From: Lichenicola sp964247755
GTDB lineage: Bacteria; Pseudomonadota; Alphaproteobacteria; Acetobacterales; Acetobacteraceae
Assembly (NCBI GenBank): GCA_964247755.1
Contig: CAXTVX010000004.1
Location: 62,001 to 126,000, forward strand
Reading direction: 5' to 3'
Length of the DNA: 64,000 nt
The position numbers were made by a program, and so were the translations under genes. Under the pieces are notes generated by a model. It had not been told where the DNA came from. It saw nothing but the letters and a program-made list of their open reading frames with translations, and did no database searches. Below, piece by piece: positions 25,746-34,710 of the stretch; within the stretch, counting starts at the first letter, position 1; each line of letters begins with the position of its first letter.

Positions 25746-26390
25746 TCAGAACCAGGTCTGCGGGATGATCAGCGTGTCGCCGGGCTGCATGGCAACGTTC
25801 TTAGACACGTCGCCATCCTTGATCAGGTCGGCAAGGTGGACGTGGAAGCTGACCTGGCTGTCCGGTCCGGTGCGCCGGATGATCACGGCACGGTTGCCGG
25901 CGGCGAAACGGGTCAGGCCCTTGGTCGCGATCATCACGTCAAGCAGAGTCATGTGCTGGCGGTACGGGATCGCCTGTGGATCCGCGGCCTCGCCGATGAC
26001 CCTGATCTGCTGGTCGAACGGGCCCACGAAGTTGCGGACCACGACCGTGACGCGCGGCTTCTGGAGATAAGGGGACAGACGTTCGGACACGTCCTGGGCG
26101 AGCTCGGCCGGGGTGCGGCCTGCAGCGACCACGTCCTGTACCAGCGGCAGCGAGATGCGGCCGTCCGGACGCACCGGCACGTCCTCCAAGGAAGTCTGCG
26201 GGTTGTCGTAGACCAGCACGCCCAGATGGTCGGCAGGACCGATGATGTAGGAGCTGTCCGTGGCACCTGTCGCAGGCGGAACCGTTTCCGGAACGGAGGA
26301 CGAGCATCCCGGCAGCGCAAGGGCGCCGACCAGAAGGAGAAGGCACGGACGACTGCGACGGGTCCGGACAACGCCAGCTCTTGTGCGCAC
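25746..26390 (-). CDS. XrtA polysaccharide export lipoprotein (Wza-like)
   Basis: 214 residues from the GTG at 26390. Lipobox LALPGC gives a lipidated Cys, followed by the Poly_export domain (SYIIGPADHLGVLVYDNPQ, DGRISLPLVQDV) and SLBB-like repeats (GEAADPQAIPYRQHMTLLDVMIATKG). It forms the outer-membrane/periplasmic channel for polymer export. It is the first gene of the minus-strand XrtA operon; its promoter lies in the adjoining intergenic region. Confidence 0.92.
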   Translation of the reverse strand: MRTRAGVVRTRRSRPCLLLLVGALALPGCSSSVPETVPPATGATDSSYIIGPADHLGVLVYDNPQTSLEDVPVRPDGRISLPLVQDVVAAGRTPAELAQDVSERLSPYLQKPRVTVVVRNFVGPFDQQIRVIGEAADPQAIPYRQHMTLLDVMIATKGLTRFAAGNRAVIIRRTGPDSQVSFHVHLADLIKDGDVSKNVAMQPGDTLIIPQTWF

Positions 26391-26924
26391 AACTCGTCTC
26401 GTTGCGAAATGATGCAGACAGCTTTAGGTCCCTGCAACGTCATTGTCCAGCTTTCTGCTTACGCTTTGTTATCACACCGGAGGCGCAGGAAACCGAGCCC
26501 GGCACCGCAGGATCTCGATATGATGTGGCGACATCAAGGACGCGAGCCACTGCTGCCGGCAGGACGCGTTCCCATCAGCGCTACCTGGAAATGTCCGGGC
26601 CAGACTGTTTTGCGACAAATTAACATGGTCAAGTTCCGGCTCCTTCAAGGCCGGATCGAATATTAGCGATTTTCTGACGCTGACCTACTTCATCTTATAC
26701 CCGGGAAAAACGGTTTCGATTTTTGGAACAAAATGTTTGACGGGACATGAAGAAGCTGACAACTTCCAGTGGCATTGATCGGCGTCACATGAAGGGCCGC
26801 CCGCCAAAGATCTTGAGCTCTGCACGGTGTTTCCGGACGATCGATCTGCCCTTCCATGACCTGACCCGGACACTGGTGAACTCGAGGATCTTCCCGGAGC
26901 GTTCTTTCTTTTGAAGCCCGGTGA
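26391..26924. promoter_or_regulatory. Divergent control region between the two main EPS operons
   Basis: 534 bases without a convincing gene and noticeably more A/T-rich than the surroundings (for example 26660-26740). It must carry the promoters of the XrtA operon (minus) and of the sugar transferase-prsKRT operon (plus). I see a dyad at 26521-26536 (separate entry) and no good -24/-12 site on either strand. Weak -35/-10 pairs exist but none is convincing. Confidence 0.6.
26521..26536. promoter_or_regulatory. Perfect dyad TGATGT-N4-ACATCA
   Basis: Six-base perfect arms around GGCG in the divergent intergenic region, a typical layout for a dimeric regulator operator. The regulator is unknown. 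Position would suit control of the minus-strand XrtA operon, whose first start is about 130 bases away. Confidence 0.45.
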
Positions 26925-28358
26925 ATGCCCTTCCCGGCTTCAATCATCAGGCGACCTCCCGTGTCCTGCCATAACCAGATCCCCCTGCGCGATCAGTACA
27001 AGTCTCTGCCGCGCTTTCTCGACCGGATTGGCCGGGTGGACATGATCGCCTTGTGGGCGCTGGAAACCCTGTTCGGCTTTGTCGGCTTCTATGCGGTGTC
27101 CGGAGGGGTTGCTGCAGCACCGCTCCCGGTGACGGGGGCGATCGGGGGCCAGGGCATCGCCACCGCCGATCAGGCGCTCCTGTTGTCGGTGCTGCTGGGC
27201 GCCCCCGGTATCGTCCTCGGCCTCTACAAGCCGGACGTGGTGCTGGAAACCCGCCGCCTGCTGCTGACCGCGCTGGTCGCCGCGGCGTGCTCCGCGCCGC
27301 TGCTCTGGCTGGTGTCTGCGGTCGGCATGATCGACACCCGGGCCATGTTCGGCAGCACTCGTGCCTGGCTGGTGGCGCTGACGCTGTTCTGGCTCGCCCT
27401 GCTCGTATGCACGCGGCTCGCCTACACGCTGTGCATGCGCTCCGGGCTGTTTGTCCGCGACGTGGTGCTGCTCGGCGACGTGTCCGACATGCGCAACGTC
27501 GCCGACGTTCTGGCCGCCTCGCATCCGCGCCTGTTCCGTGTCACCCCGGCCGACCCCGCGTCGCGGCAGAAGCTGGTGCGCAGCCTGCGCCGCCCGTGGC
27601 AGGTCGTCGTGGACGGGGGCCGGGCCGACAGCCTCGACGCCCTCCAGAGCTGCTCCCGGCGGCGGGCGCGAATGACCGACCTGGGCACGTTCTGGGAGCG
27701 CCAGCTCGGCCGGGTCGACCTGTGCAGCCTGACGCCATCGATGGCCGACGGCATCGCCGGGGACGATGCGACAGCGCGCCTCCTCCATCGTGGCCTCGAC
27801 ATCGTCGTCGCCAGCCTGCTGCTGGTGCTGACCGCTCCGCTCATGCTCGCAACCGGGCTGATGGTGTGGCTCGACAGCCCCGGCCCGCTGATCTACCGGC
27901 AGGAACGCGTCGGGCTCGACGGCCGGCCGTTCGTCATCCTGAAGTTCCGCAGCATGCGGGTCGACGCGGAAGCGGACGGGGTAGCCTTGTTCGCGGCCAG
28001 GAACGACTGCCGTGTCACCCGGGTCGGCGCAATCATGCGCAAGGTGCGCCTCGACGAGTTGCCGCAGCTGTTCAACATCCTTCTCGGCGACATGAGCGTG
28101 GTCGGACCACGGCCGGAACGGCCCGATTTCGTGCAGCTCTACGACGCCACCATTCCGTTCTACCGCCTGCGCCTGCGCGTGAAGCCGGGCCTCACCGGCT
28201 GGGCGCAGGTCAACAGCGCCTACACCGCCAGCGAAACGGAAACCCGGGTCAAGCTGGCCTATGACCTGTACTACCTGCGCAACCGCTCCGTGCTGCTGGA
28301 CCTGTCCATCATCATGGCCACGGTGCGCGTGATCCTGTTCGGGGTAGGCGCACGGTAG
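26925..28358 (+). CDS. XrtA/PEP-CTERM initiating sugar transferase (EpsB/WbaP-like)
   Basis: 477 residues, polyprenyl-phosphate sugar-1-phosphate transferase that starts repeat-unit synthesis in the inner membrane. Several N-terminal hydrophobic segments, a CoA-binding-like middle and the C-terminal bacterial sugar-transferase domain are seen: KFRSMRVDAEADG, VRLDELPQLFNILLGDMSVVGPRPERP and KPGLTGWAQVN. The ATG at 26925 is the first start in this frame; a GTG at 26961 is an alternative. It is first in the plus-strand operon, 36 bases before prsK. Confidence 0.92.
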   Translation: MPFPASIIRRPPVSCHNQIPLRDQYKSLPRFLDRIGRVDMIALWALETLFGFVGFYAVSGGVAAAPLPVTGAIGGQGIATADQALLLSVLLGAPGIVLGLYKPDVVLETRRLLLTALVAAACSAPLLWLVSAVGMIDTRAMFGSTRAWLVALTLFWLALLVCTRLAYTLCMRSGLFVRDVVLLGDVSDMRNVADVLAASHPRLFRVTPADPASRQKLVRSLRRPWQVVVDGGRADSLDALQSCSRRRARMTDLGTFWERQLGRVDLCSLTPSMADGIAGDDATARLLHRGLDIVVASLLLVLTAPLMLATGLMVWLDSPGPLIYRQERVGLDGRPFVILKFRSMRVDAEADGVALFAARNDCRVTRVGAIMRKVRLDELPQLFNILLGDMSVVGPRPERPDFVQLYDATIPFYRLRLRVKPGLTGWAQVNSAYTASETETRVKLAYDLYYLRNRSVLLDLSIIMATVRVILFGVGAR

Positions 28359-28394
28359 GAAACGGGGCCGGCCGGGCAGCACGGATCGCGATCA

Positions 28395-30425
28395 ATGCTC
28401 TTCCTTTCGTCCCAGCTCGCATGTGCCGCCATCTACCTGCTCCTGGCGGGCATGATGGCGATACAGGCGAGGCGCAGCCGCACCGCCCTGCTGCTGGCGG
28501 CGTCGTGCCTCGCAACCGCGTCGTGGGCGGCGGCGGGAGCGATCGGGGGCGCAGCGCAGACCGGACCGGACAGCCTGCTCGATCTTCTTCGTGCCGGGGC
28601 CTGGTATGGCGTGTCGCTGCACCTGTATCTGCGCACCGTGTCGGACCGGGCGCAGGCACGGCTCTATGGCGTCGCGGGGGCAACGCTGCTGGCGGCGGCC
28701 TGCGTGTCCGCCATGCTCGGACATCCTGCCGCAGCACCCGGCGCCCTGAGCCTGCTGTCGTTCGGGATCCTGCTGCGCCTGCTTCTGGCGATCGGCGAGA
28801 TCGTGCTGATCGAGAACCTCTACCGCGGCACCGCGCCGGAGCTGCGCTGGCATGTCGGGCTCGCCTGCGTGGCGCTCGGCAGCATCGCCGCCTACGACAT
28901 CGCCCTGATCGCCGATGCGGTGCTGGCGCACCGGATCTCGCCCGTCCTGGTCACCGGACGCGCGCTGGCCACCGTGCTGGTGGCGCCGCTGTTCGCGGTG
29001 TCGGCGGCGCGCAACCGCAACTGGAACGTCAGGCTGCGCGTATCGCGTACCGCCGCGTTCCACAGCGCCACGCTGATCGGCAGCGGCATCTTCCTCGTGT
29101 CGCTCGGCAGCCTGGCGCAGCTCGCCCAGGCACGATGGGCGCCGCGGTCGGACTGGGCCGGGCTGTTCACGATCCTGCTGCTGTTCTCGGGGCTTCTGGC
29201 GATCGCGGTGCTGCTGGTGTCGGCGTCGTCGCGTCACTGGCTCGGGCGGCTGGTGTCGGAGCACTTCTTCACCTGTCGCTACGACTACCGGTGCGAATGG
29301 CTGCGCTGCCTCGCCACCTTGTCGCAGCATGACCGGTCCGACCTCGACGCGCTGCCGCGCTGCGCGATCCGGGCGCTGGCCGACATCGTCGACAGCCCGG
29401 CCGGGCTGCTGCTGTCCGGACGGCAGGACGGTGCCGGACTGGTCTGGGCGGCGTCGTGGAACATGCCGCCGGTCGCACCGCTGCCGCCGGAGCATCCGCT
29501 GCTGCGGGCGCTCGGGAACGGCGGCTGCACCACCCTGTCGCCGTCCCTTCTTGCCGGCTCGTCGCTCGAGGGGCTTCGGCTGCGCTTCGCGGTGCCGCTG
29601 CCCGACCGCGACGGCGGTCCCGGCGGCTGCATCCTGCTGGTGGCACCGCGCGGGCCGTTCCGCCTCGACACCGAGGTGGACGCGCTGCTGGGCTTGCTGG
29701 CGCAGGAGGTGGCCACCCGTCTGGCCGAGCAGGAGGCGCTGCGTGCGGTGATGGAAACCCGCGACCTGCACGACTACGGCAAGCGCTTCGCCTTTGTCGC
29801 GCATGACATCAAGAATGTCGCCGGCCAGCTCCGCCTGCTCACCGCCAACGCGGAGCAGCATCTGGCCGATCCGGAGTTCCAGCGCGACATGCTGAGCACG
29901 GTCGACGCGTCCGTGCGCAAGATCGCCAACCTGCTCCGGCGCCTGGACATGGCGGAACAGGACGCGGTGCCGATGTCGGTTCCGCTGCTGCCGCGGATCC
30001 GGGCGGCAGCGACGGCGTCGCGCTGCGCCGCCTTGCGCGTGGAGCCGGTCGGCGACGGCGACTGGCGCGCGGCCATCGACGAGGCCGAGCTGGACGCGGT
30101 GCTGGCCCACCTGCTGGACAACGCCGCCGCCGCCCGGCCCGACGGGATCGTGCGGATCGGCCTGGCGCCCGCGGGCGACCAGATCGCGATCGAGATCAGA
30201 GACGACGGGCCCGGCATGACGGCCGAGTTCATCCGCGATTCGCTGTTCCGGCCGTTCCGCAGCAACACCGTCGGCGGCAGCGGCATCGGCGCGTTCCAGG
30301 CGCGCGAGCTGTTGCGCCGGGCCGGCGGCGACCTTCTGGTGCTGAGCCGGCCGGGCGTGGGCACCACCATGCGCGTGCTGCTGCCATGTCCGCAGGTGGC
30401 ACGTCGCGTTCCGGTGCGGGCCTGA
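28395..30425 (+). CDS. prsK: PEP-CTERM system histidine kinase PrsK
   Basis: 676 residues. About eight N-terminal membrane helices (residues 1-290), a GAF-like region (about 320-440) and a C-terminal kinase: H-box FVAHDIKNVAGQLRLL with His470, N-box LAHLLDNAAAARPDG, G1 IEIRDDGPGM and G2 GSGIGAFQARELL. It senses an unknown envelope signal and phosphorylates PrsR, encoded three bases downstream. The match to the TIGR02916 architecture is strong. Confidence 0.95.
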   Translation: MLFLSSQLACAAIYLLLAGMMAIQARRSRTALLLAASCLATASWAAAGAIGGAAQTGPDSLLDLLRAGAWYGVSLHLYLRTVSDRAQARLYGVAGATLLAAACVSAMLGHPAAAPGALSLLSFGILLRLLLAIGEIVLIENLYRGTAPELRWHVGLACVALGSIAAYDIALIADAVLAHRISPVLVTGRALATVLVAPLFAVSAARNRNWNVRLRVSRTAAFHSATLIGSGIFLVSLGSLAQLAQARWAPRSDWAGLFTILLLFSGLLAIAVLLVSASSRHWLGRLVSEHFFTCRYDYRCEWLRCLATLSQHDRSDLDALPRCAIRALADIVDSPAGLLLSGRQDGAGLVWAASWNMPPVAPLPPEHPLLRALGNGGCTTLSPSLLAGSSLEGLRLRFAVPLPDRDGGPGGCILLVAPRGPFRLDTEVDALLGLLAQEVATRLAEQEALRAVMETRDLHDYGKRFAFVAHDIKNVAGQLRLLTANAEQHLADPEFQRDMLSTVDASVRKIANLLRRLDMAEQDAVPMSVPLLPRIRAAATASRCAALRVEPVGDGDWRAAIDEAELDAVLAHLLDNAAAARPDGIVRIGLAPAGDQIAIEIRDDGPGMTAEFIRDSLFRPFRSNTVGGSGIGAFQARELLRRAGGDLLVLSRPGVGTTMRVLLPCPQVARRVPVRA

Positions 30426-30428
30426 GCG

Positions 30429-31874
30429 ATGGCGGACAGGATGGACCGCACCGCCTCGACGCTGCCCAAGCTCCTGATCGTGGAGGACGACGAGGGGCTG
30501 TGCCGGCAGTACCGCTGGGCGTTCCCGGAGTTCCAGCTCCTGTTCGCCGGTTCCCGCCCGGCGGCACTCGCGGTCGTGGCGCGGGAGCGGCCGCCGGTGG
30601 TGCTGATGGACCTGGGACTGCCGCCCGATCCGGACGGGGTCGGCGAGGGCTTCGCCACCCTGGACGCGGTGCTGGCGGCGGCCCCGCATGCCAAGGTGGT
30701 GGTGGCGACCAGCCACGGCGACCGGGAGCATGCGCTGCGCGCGATCGCGGCCGGCGCCTACGATTTCTGCGAGAAGTCGGAGGAGATCGAGCTGCTGCGT
30801 AGCGTCGCGGCGCGGGCACTTCGCTTGTCCGACCTCGAGGCGGAGAACCGCCGCCTGTCGGAGGCGGTGCAGCCGGGTGCCGTGCGCCGCATCGTCACCC
30901 GCGATCCCGGGATGCTCAAGGTGTGCCGCGACGTCGAGCGGCTGGCAGGGGCGCACGTGACCGTGCTGCTGGCCGGGGAAAGCGGCACCGGCAAGGAGGC
31001 GCTGGCGCTGGCGCTGCACGAGCTAGGGCCCCGCGCGCGCGGGCCGTTCGTCGCCATCAACTGCGGCGCCATTCCCGAGGCGCTGCTGGAAAGCGAGCTG
31101 TTCGGGCACGAGCGCGGCGCCTTCACCGGCGCTGTCGCGCGCAGCCTCGGCAAGATCGAGAGCGCGCAGAAGGGCACGCTGTTCCTGGACGAGATCGGCG
31201 ACCTGCCGCTGCCGCTCCAGGTCAAGCTGCTTCGCTTCCTGCAGGAGCAGGTGATCGAGCGCATCGGCGGCCGCACCCCGATCCCGGTGGACGTGCGCGT
31301 GGTGTCGGCGACCAACCAGGGGCTCGACGCGCTGGTGGCGGCCGGGCGGTTCCGCGCCGACCTGTTCTACCGCCTCAACCCGGTCACGGTGCGCATCCCG
31401 CCGCTGCGTGAGCGGCCGGGCGACGCGCTGCTGCTGGCCCGGCTCTTCCTCGGCCGGTTCAAGGGCGAGTTCAACCGCAGCCTGCGCGGCTTCAGCACCG
31501 CCGCCAGCGCCGCGATCGAGGCGCATGGCTGGCCCGGCAACGTGCGCGAGCTGGAGAACCGGGTGAAGCGCGGCGTGCTGATGGCCGACGGGCCGCTGGT
31601 CGACGCGGCGGACCTGGAGCTCCTGCCGGTGGATGCCGAGCATTGGCCCGACCTGCGCACGGTGCGGCTGCAGGCCGAGCGGGTTGCCCTGACCCGGGCG
31701 CTCGCCCGGGGCGACGGCAACCTGTCGGTGACCGCCCGCCTGCTCGGCATCAGCCGTCCCACCCTCTACGACCTGCTGGACACGCACGGGCTGTCACGCG
31801 CGGCAGCGGAGCCGCGCGATCCTCCATCCAGATCCTCAACACCGGATCCGAACCGATGCGACCTTTCCTCCTGA
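30429..31874 (+). CDS. prsR: PEP-CTERM system sigma-54 response regulator PrsR
   Basis: 481 residues, NtrC-type activator. The receiver domain has Asp61 in VVLMDLGLP. The AAA+ domain carries Walker A AGESGTGKEALA, the sigma-54-contacting GAFTGA in HERGAFTGAVA (about residue 230), Walker B GTLFLDEIGDLP and the arginine finger region FRADLFYRLNPVTVRIPPLRER in two parts. A Fis-type HTH (NLSVTARLLGISRPTLYDLL) ends the protein. The intact GAFTGA fits the two -24/-12 promoters before the PEP-CTERM genes in this window. The last 19 bases overlap prsT. Confidence 0.95.
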   Translation: MADRMDRTASTLPKLLIVEDDEGLCRQYRWAFPEFQLLFAGSRPAALAVVARERPPVVLMDLGLPPDPDGVGEGFATLDAVLAAAPHAKVVVATSHGDREHALRAIAAGAYDFCEKSEEIELLRSVAARALRLSDLEAENRRLSEAVQPGAVRRIVTRDPGMLKVCRDVERLAGAHVTVLLAGESGTGKEALALALHELGPRARGPFVAINCGAIPEALLESELFGHERGAFTGAVARSLGKIESAQKGTLFLDEIGDLPLPLQVKLLRFLQEQVIERIGGRTPIPVDVRVVSATNQGLDALVAAGRFRADLFYRLNPVTVRIPPLRERPGDALLLARLFLGRFKGEFNRSLRGFSTAASAAIEAHGWPGNVRELENRVKRGVLMADGPLVDAADLELLPVDAEHWPDLRTVRLQAERVALTRALARGDGNLSVTARLLGISRPTLYDLLDTHGLSRAAAEPRDPPSRSSTPDPNRCDLSS

Positions 31875-34708
31875 CGGCCTCGGCAGCGCTGGTCATCGCC
31901 GGCGCCGGATCGGTCGGCTGGATCGCCCTGCACCGGGGCGACCCCATGGCGCAGGCGCGCCTGCTGACGCAGCGCCACGACCTGCACGGCGCGGAGCTGG
32001 TGCTGCGCAACCTCCTGCGCCACCATCCGGAGCGTGCCGACGCCAACCTGCGCCTGGCGCAGCTGCAGCTGCGCCAGGGCGATGCGGTTGCGGCCGAGCA
32101 CGAGCTGTGGGAGGCGCTGGCGCACGGGGCGGACGAGCATGCCGTGCGTCCGCTGCTGGCGCAGGCGCTGGTGGCGCAGGATCGCGGCGACGCGGTGCTG
32201 CAGGGCTTCAAGGCCGACGGGCTGGATCCGGAACAGGCGGCCGGGCTGCACATGGCGCGCGCGCTGGCGGCGTTGCAGGCGAAGCAGCCGGTCCTGGCCC
32301 GAAGCGAGGCGGATGCCGCGCAGGCGGCGGCGCCGCATTCGGTGGATGCGGCGCTGAACGGCGCGCGCGTGGCGGCGGCGACCGGCGATGCGGAGGGGGC
32401 CCAGCGGCTGGTGGACCGGGCGCTGGCGATCAACGGGCATTCAGGCGCCGCCCTGGCGCTCCACGCGCAGATCCTGGCGCAGCGTGGCGACCGCGCCGGC
32501 GCGATCGCGGCCTATGGTGCGGTGCTGTCCGATCCCCTGCTCGGCCAGTCCGAGCTGCTGTCGGCACGTCTGGCGCGGGCGCGGCTGTTCCTGGCCGCGG
32601 ACAACGATGCCGCCGCCAGGGCGGACATAGCGCCGGTGCTGAAGGCGTCACCGCGCAACCCGTCCGCCAACTACATCGCCGCGCTGCTCGACATCCACGC
32701 CGGGCAGTGGCGGCAGGCGGACGAGGCGCTGGCGCAGCTCGGGCCGGCACTGGACCGCTTCAAGCGCGGCGACGTGCTGCTGGCGATCGTGGACGCCAAT
32801 GTCGGCAAGCCCGAGGGGGCGCTCGACGCGGCGGAACGGTTCAACGGGCGCAACCCCGACGACCGCGCCGGCGCCCTGCTGCTGGCCAGGCTCTACCTGA
32901 TGCAGCACCAGCCCGCCAAGGCGACCGCCTTGCTGTCGGGCTGGAACTCCGGACGAACCGATCCGGAGTTCCTGGCCCTGCTGAGCCAGAGCTACACGAT
33001 GAGCGGCCAGGCCAAGGCGGCGGACGCCACCCTGCGCCGGGCGGTCGTGCCGGATGATCCGCATGCCCTGGTCCGGCTGGCCGACCTGGCGGGCCGGGAG
33101 GGCGACAACGGGCTCGCCGCCGAGGCGCTGCAGAAGGCGCTGGACGCGTCGCAAGCGCGGGCCGGGACATCCGCAGCATCTGCTCCCGCCCCCGCTTCGG
33201 GCGCGGCCGCGGTGCCATCGCAGGGTGACACCGCAGCGGCACTGGTGCTGACCCTGCTGCGGGCCGGGGAGCCGGATCGTGCCGCCGCCGCGCTGGAGCG
33301 GCTGCGGCAGATGCCCGGCGAGGCGGAACGAGGCGACCTGCTCGATGGCCGGGTCAGGCTGGCGAAATTCGACCTGGCGGGGGCGCGCGCCGACTTCGAC
33401 CGGGCGCATGCGCGCGATCCGGGCGCGCAGGCGGCCCTCGTCGCCCTGACGCAGGTGATGCAGCTGCAGGGCGACGGCGCCAGCGCCGGCACGCTGCTGC
33501 GCCAGGCGCTCGGCAGCCGGCCGTCCGACAAGATCCTGCTCGCCGCCCTGGTCGGGCTGTCGACGGCGCGGCATGCGCCGGCCGACGCGCTGCCGGCGCT
33601 GGAGGCGGCGCATGCCGCGTCACCCGACGATGCCTATGCCGCCACCGTGCTGACCGAGCTGTACCTGCGCACCGGCCAGGCGGCCAAGGCGCTGACGGTG
33701 GCCGACGCGATGCCGGCGGGATCGATCCAGCACCTCGTGCTGCGGGCGGAGTCGGAGCGCGCACTCGGACGCGAGGACGCGGCACTCGCCGACTGGCGCG
33801 GCCTGCTGTCCAAGGCGCCGGGGGAGGTGGCGCTGCGTCGCCAGGTCGTCGGGACGCTGCTTGCGGACAAGCGTTACGATGCCGCACTGCCGATCCTCGA
33901 GGAGGGGCTGGCGGCGCATCCCGACGATCTCGGACTGCAGGGCGACGCGGTCGCGCTGGCGGCGGCACGGAACGGACTGGACAGCGGGCTCGCCCGTGCC
34001 GACGGTTTCGCCGCCCACGCCGCGGATGGGGGCGCCAGGCTGCTGAAGGGCGACCTGCTGCTGCGGGCTGGACGGTTCAAGGAGGCGGCGCAGGCCTTCG
34101 CCACGAGCCGGGACGGGCTGCCGCAGGACGCCGATGCGGCGCTGGTCGAGACGCTGCTGCTTCGGCAGGCCAACGCCCTGGCCCGGAGCGGCGATGCGGG
34201 CGGCGCCACCGCCCTGCTGCAGACCTGGCAGAACGGCCACCCGACCCGTCCGGCGGTGCTGGATGCGCTGGCGCAGACCGAGCTCGCCGGCGGGGCGCTC
34301 GGTCCCGCACGCATCCACCTCCAGGCGGCGCTCAGGCTGCGGCCGAACGACGCGGTCGCCCTCAACAACCTGGCCTGGATCGAGCAGCGGGAGGGCGACC
34401 TCCCCGACGCCCGGACCCATGCGGCAGCGGCCTACCGGCTGGCGCCGACGCCGCAGGTGGCCGATACCCTGGGCGCCGTGCTGCTGGCCGATGGCAACCG
34501 GGGCGCCGACGCGCTGGCGCTGCTGCGGGAGGCCAGCAACGGGATGCCGCGCGACCCGTCAGTTCAGTTCCACCTGGCCGAGGCGCTGAAGCAGGACGGC
34601 AAGCCCGACGCCGCCCGCGCGGTGCTCCGGCCGGTGCTGGACACCGCGACGCCGTTCGACGAGCGCGCCGAGGCGCAGCGCCTGATGCAGTCGCTGCAGA
34701 AGTCCTGA
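31856..34708 (+). CDS. prsT: PEP-CTERM system TPR protein PrsT
   Basis: 950 residues from the ATG at 31856 (MRPFLLTASAALVIAGAG), which gives an N-terminal signal or anchor helix. The rest is a long array of TPR helices rich in Ala and Leu, with Pro/Ser-rich linkers around residues 440-460. Its place after prsK-prsR and its length match PrsT, a proposed periplasmic scaffold of the exopolysaccharide machinery. A longer frame opens at 31643 but lies within prsR. Confidence 0.92.
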   Translation: MRPFLLTASAALVIAGAGSVGWIALHRGDPMAQARLLTQRHDLHGAELVLRNLLRHHPERADANLRLAQLQLRQGDAVAAEHELWEALAHGADEHAVRPLLAQALVAQDRGDAVLQGFKADGLDPEQAAGLHMARALAALQAKQPVLARSEADAAQAAAPHSVDAALNGARVAAATGDAEGAQRLVDRALAINGHSGAALALHAQILAQRGDRAGAIAAYGAVLSDPLLGQSELLSARLARARLFLAADNDAAARADIAPVLKASPRNPSANYIAALLDIHAGQWRQADEALAQLGPALDRFKRGDVLLAIVDANVGKPEGALDAAERFNGRNPDDRAGALLLARLYLMQHQPAKATALLSGWNSGRTDPEFLALLSQSYTMSGQAKAADATLRRAVVPDDPHALVRLADLAGREGDNGLAAEALQKALDASQARAGTSAASAPAPASGAAAVPSQGDTAAALVLTLLRAGEPDRAAAALERLRQMPGEAERGDLLDGRVRLAKFDLAGARADFDRAHARDPGAQAALVALTQVMQLQGDGASAGTLLRQALGSRPSDKILLAALVGLSTARHAPADALPALEAAHAASPDDAYAATVLTELYLRTGQAAKALTVADAMPAGSIQHLVLRAESERALGREDAALADWRGLLSKAPGEVALRRQVVGTLLADKRYDAALPILEEGLAAHPDDLGLQGDAVALAAARNGLDSGLARADGFAAHAADGGARLLKGDLLLRAGRFKEAAQAFATSRDGLPQDADAALVETLLLRQANALARSGDAGGATALLQTWQNGHPTRPAVLDALAQTELAGGALGPARIHLQAALRLRPNDAVALNNLAWIEQREGDLPDARTHAAAAYRLAPTPQVADTLGAVLLADGNRGADALALLREASNGMPRDPSVQFHLAEALKQDGKPDAARAVLRPVLDTATPFDERAEAQRLMQSLQKS

Positions 34709-34710
34709 CG

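Noticed and set aside
26626..26641. GG-N10-GC string TGGTCAAGTTCCGGCT
   Set aside because: Only the GG and GC dinucleotides fit the -24/-12 consensus; the flanking conserved bases do not.
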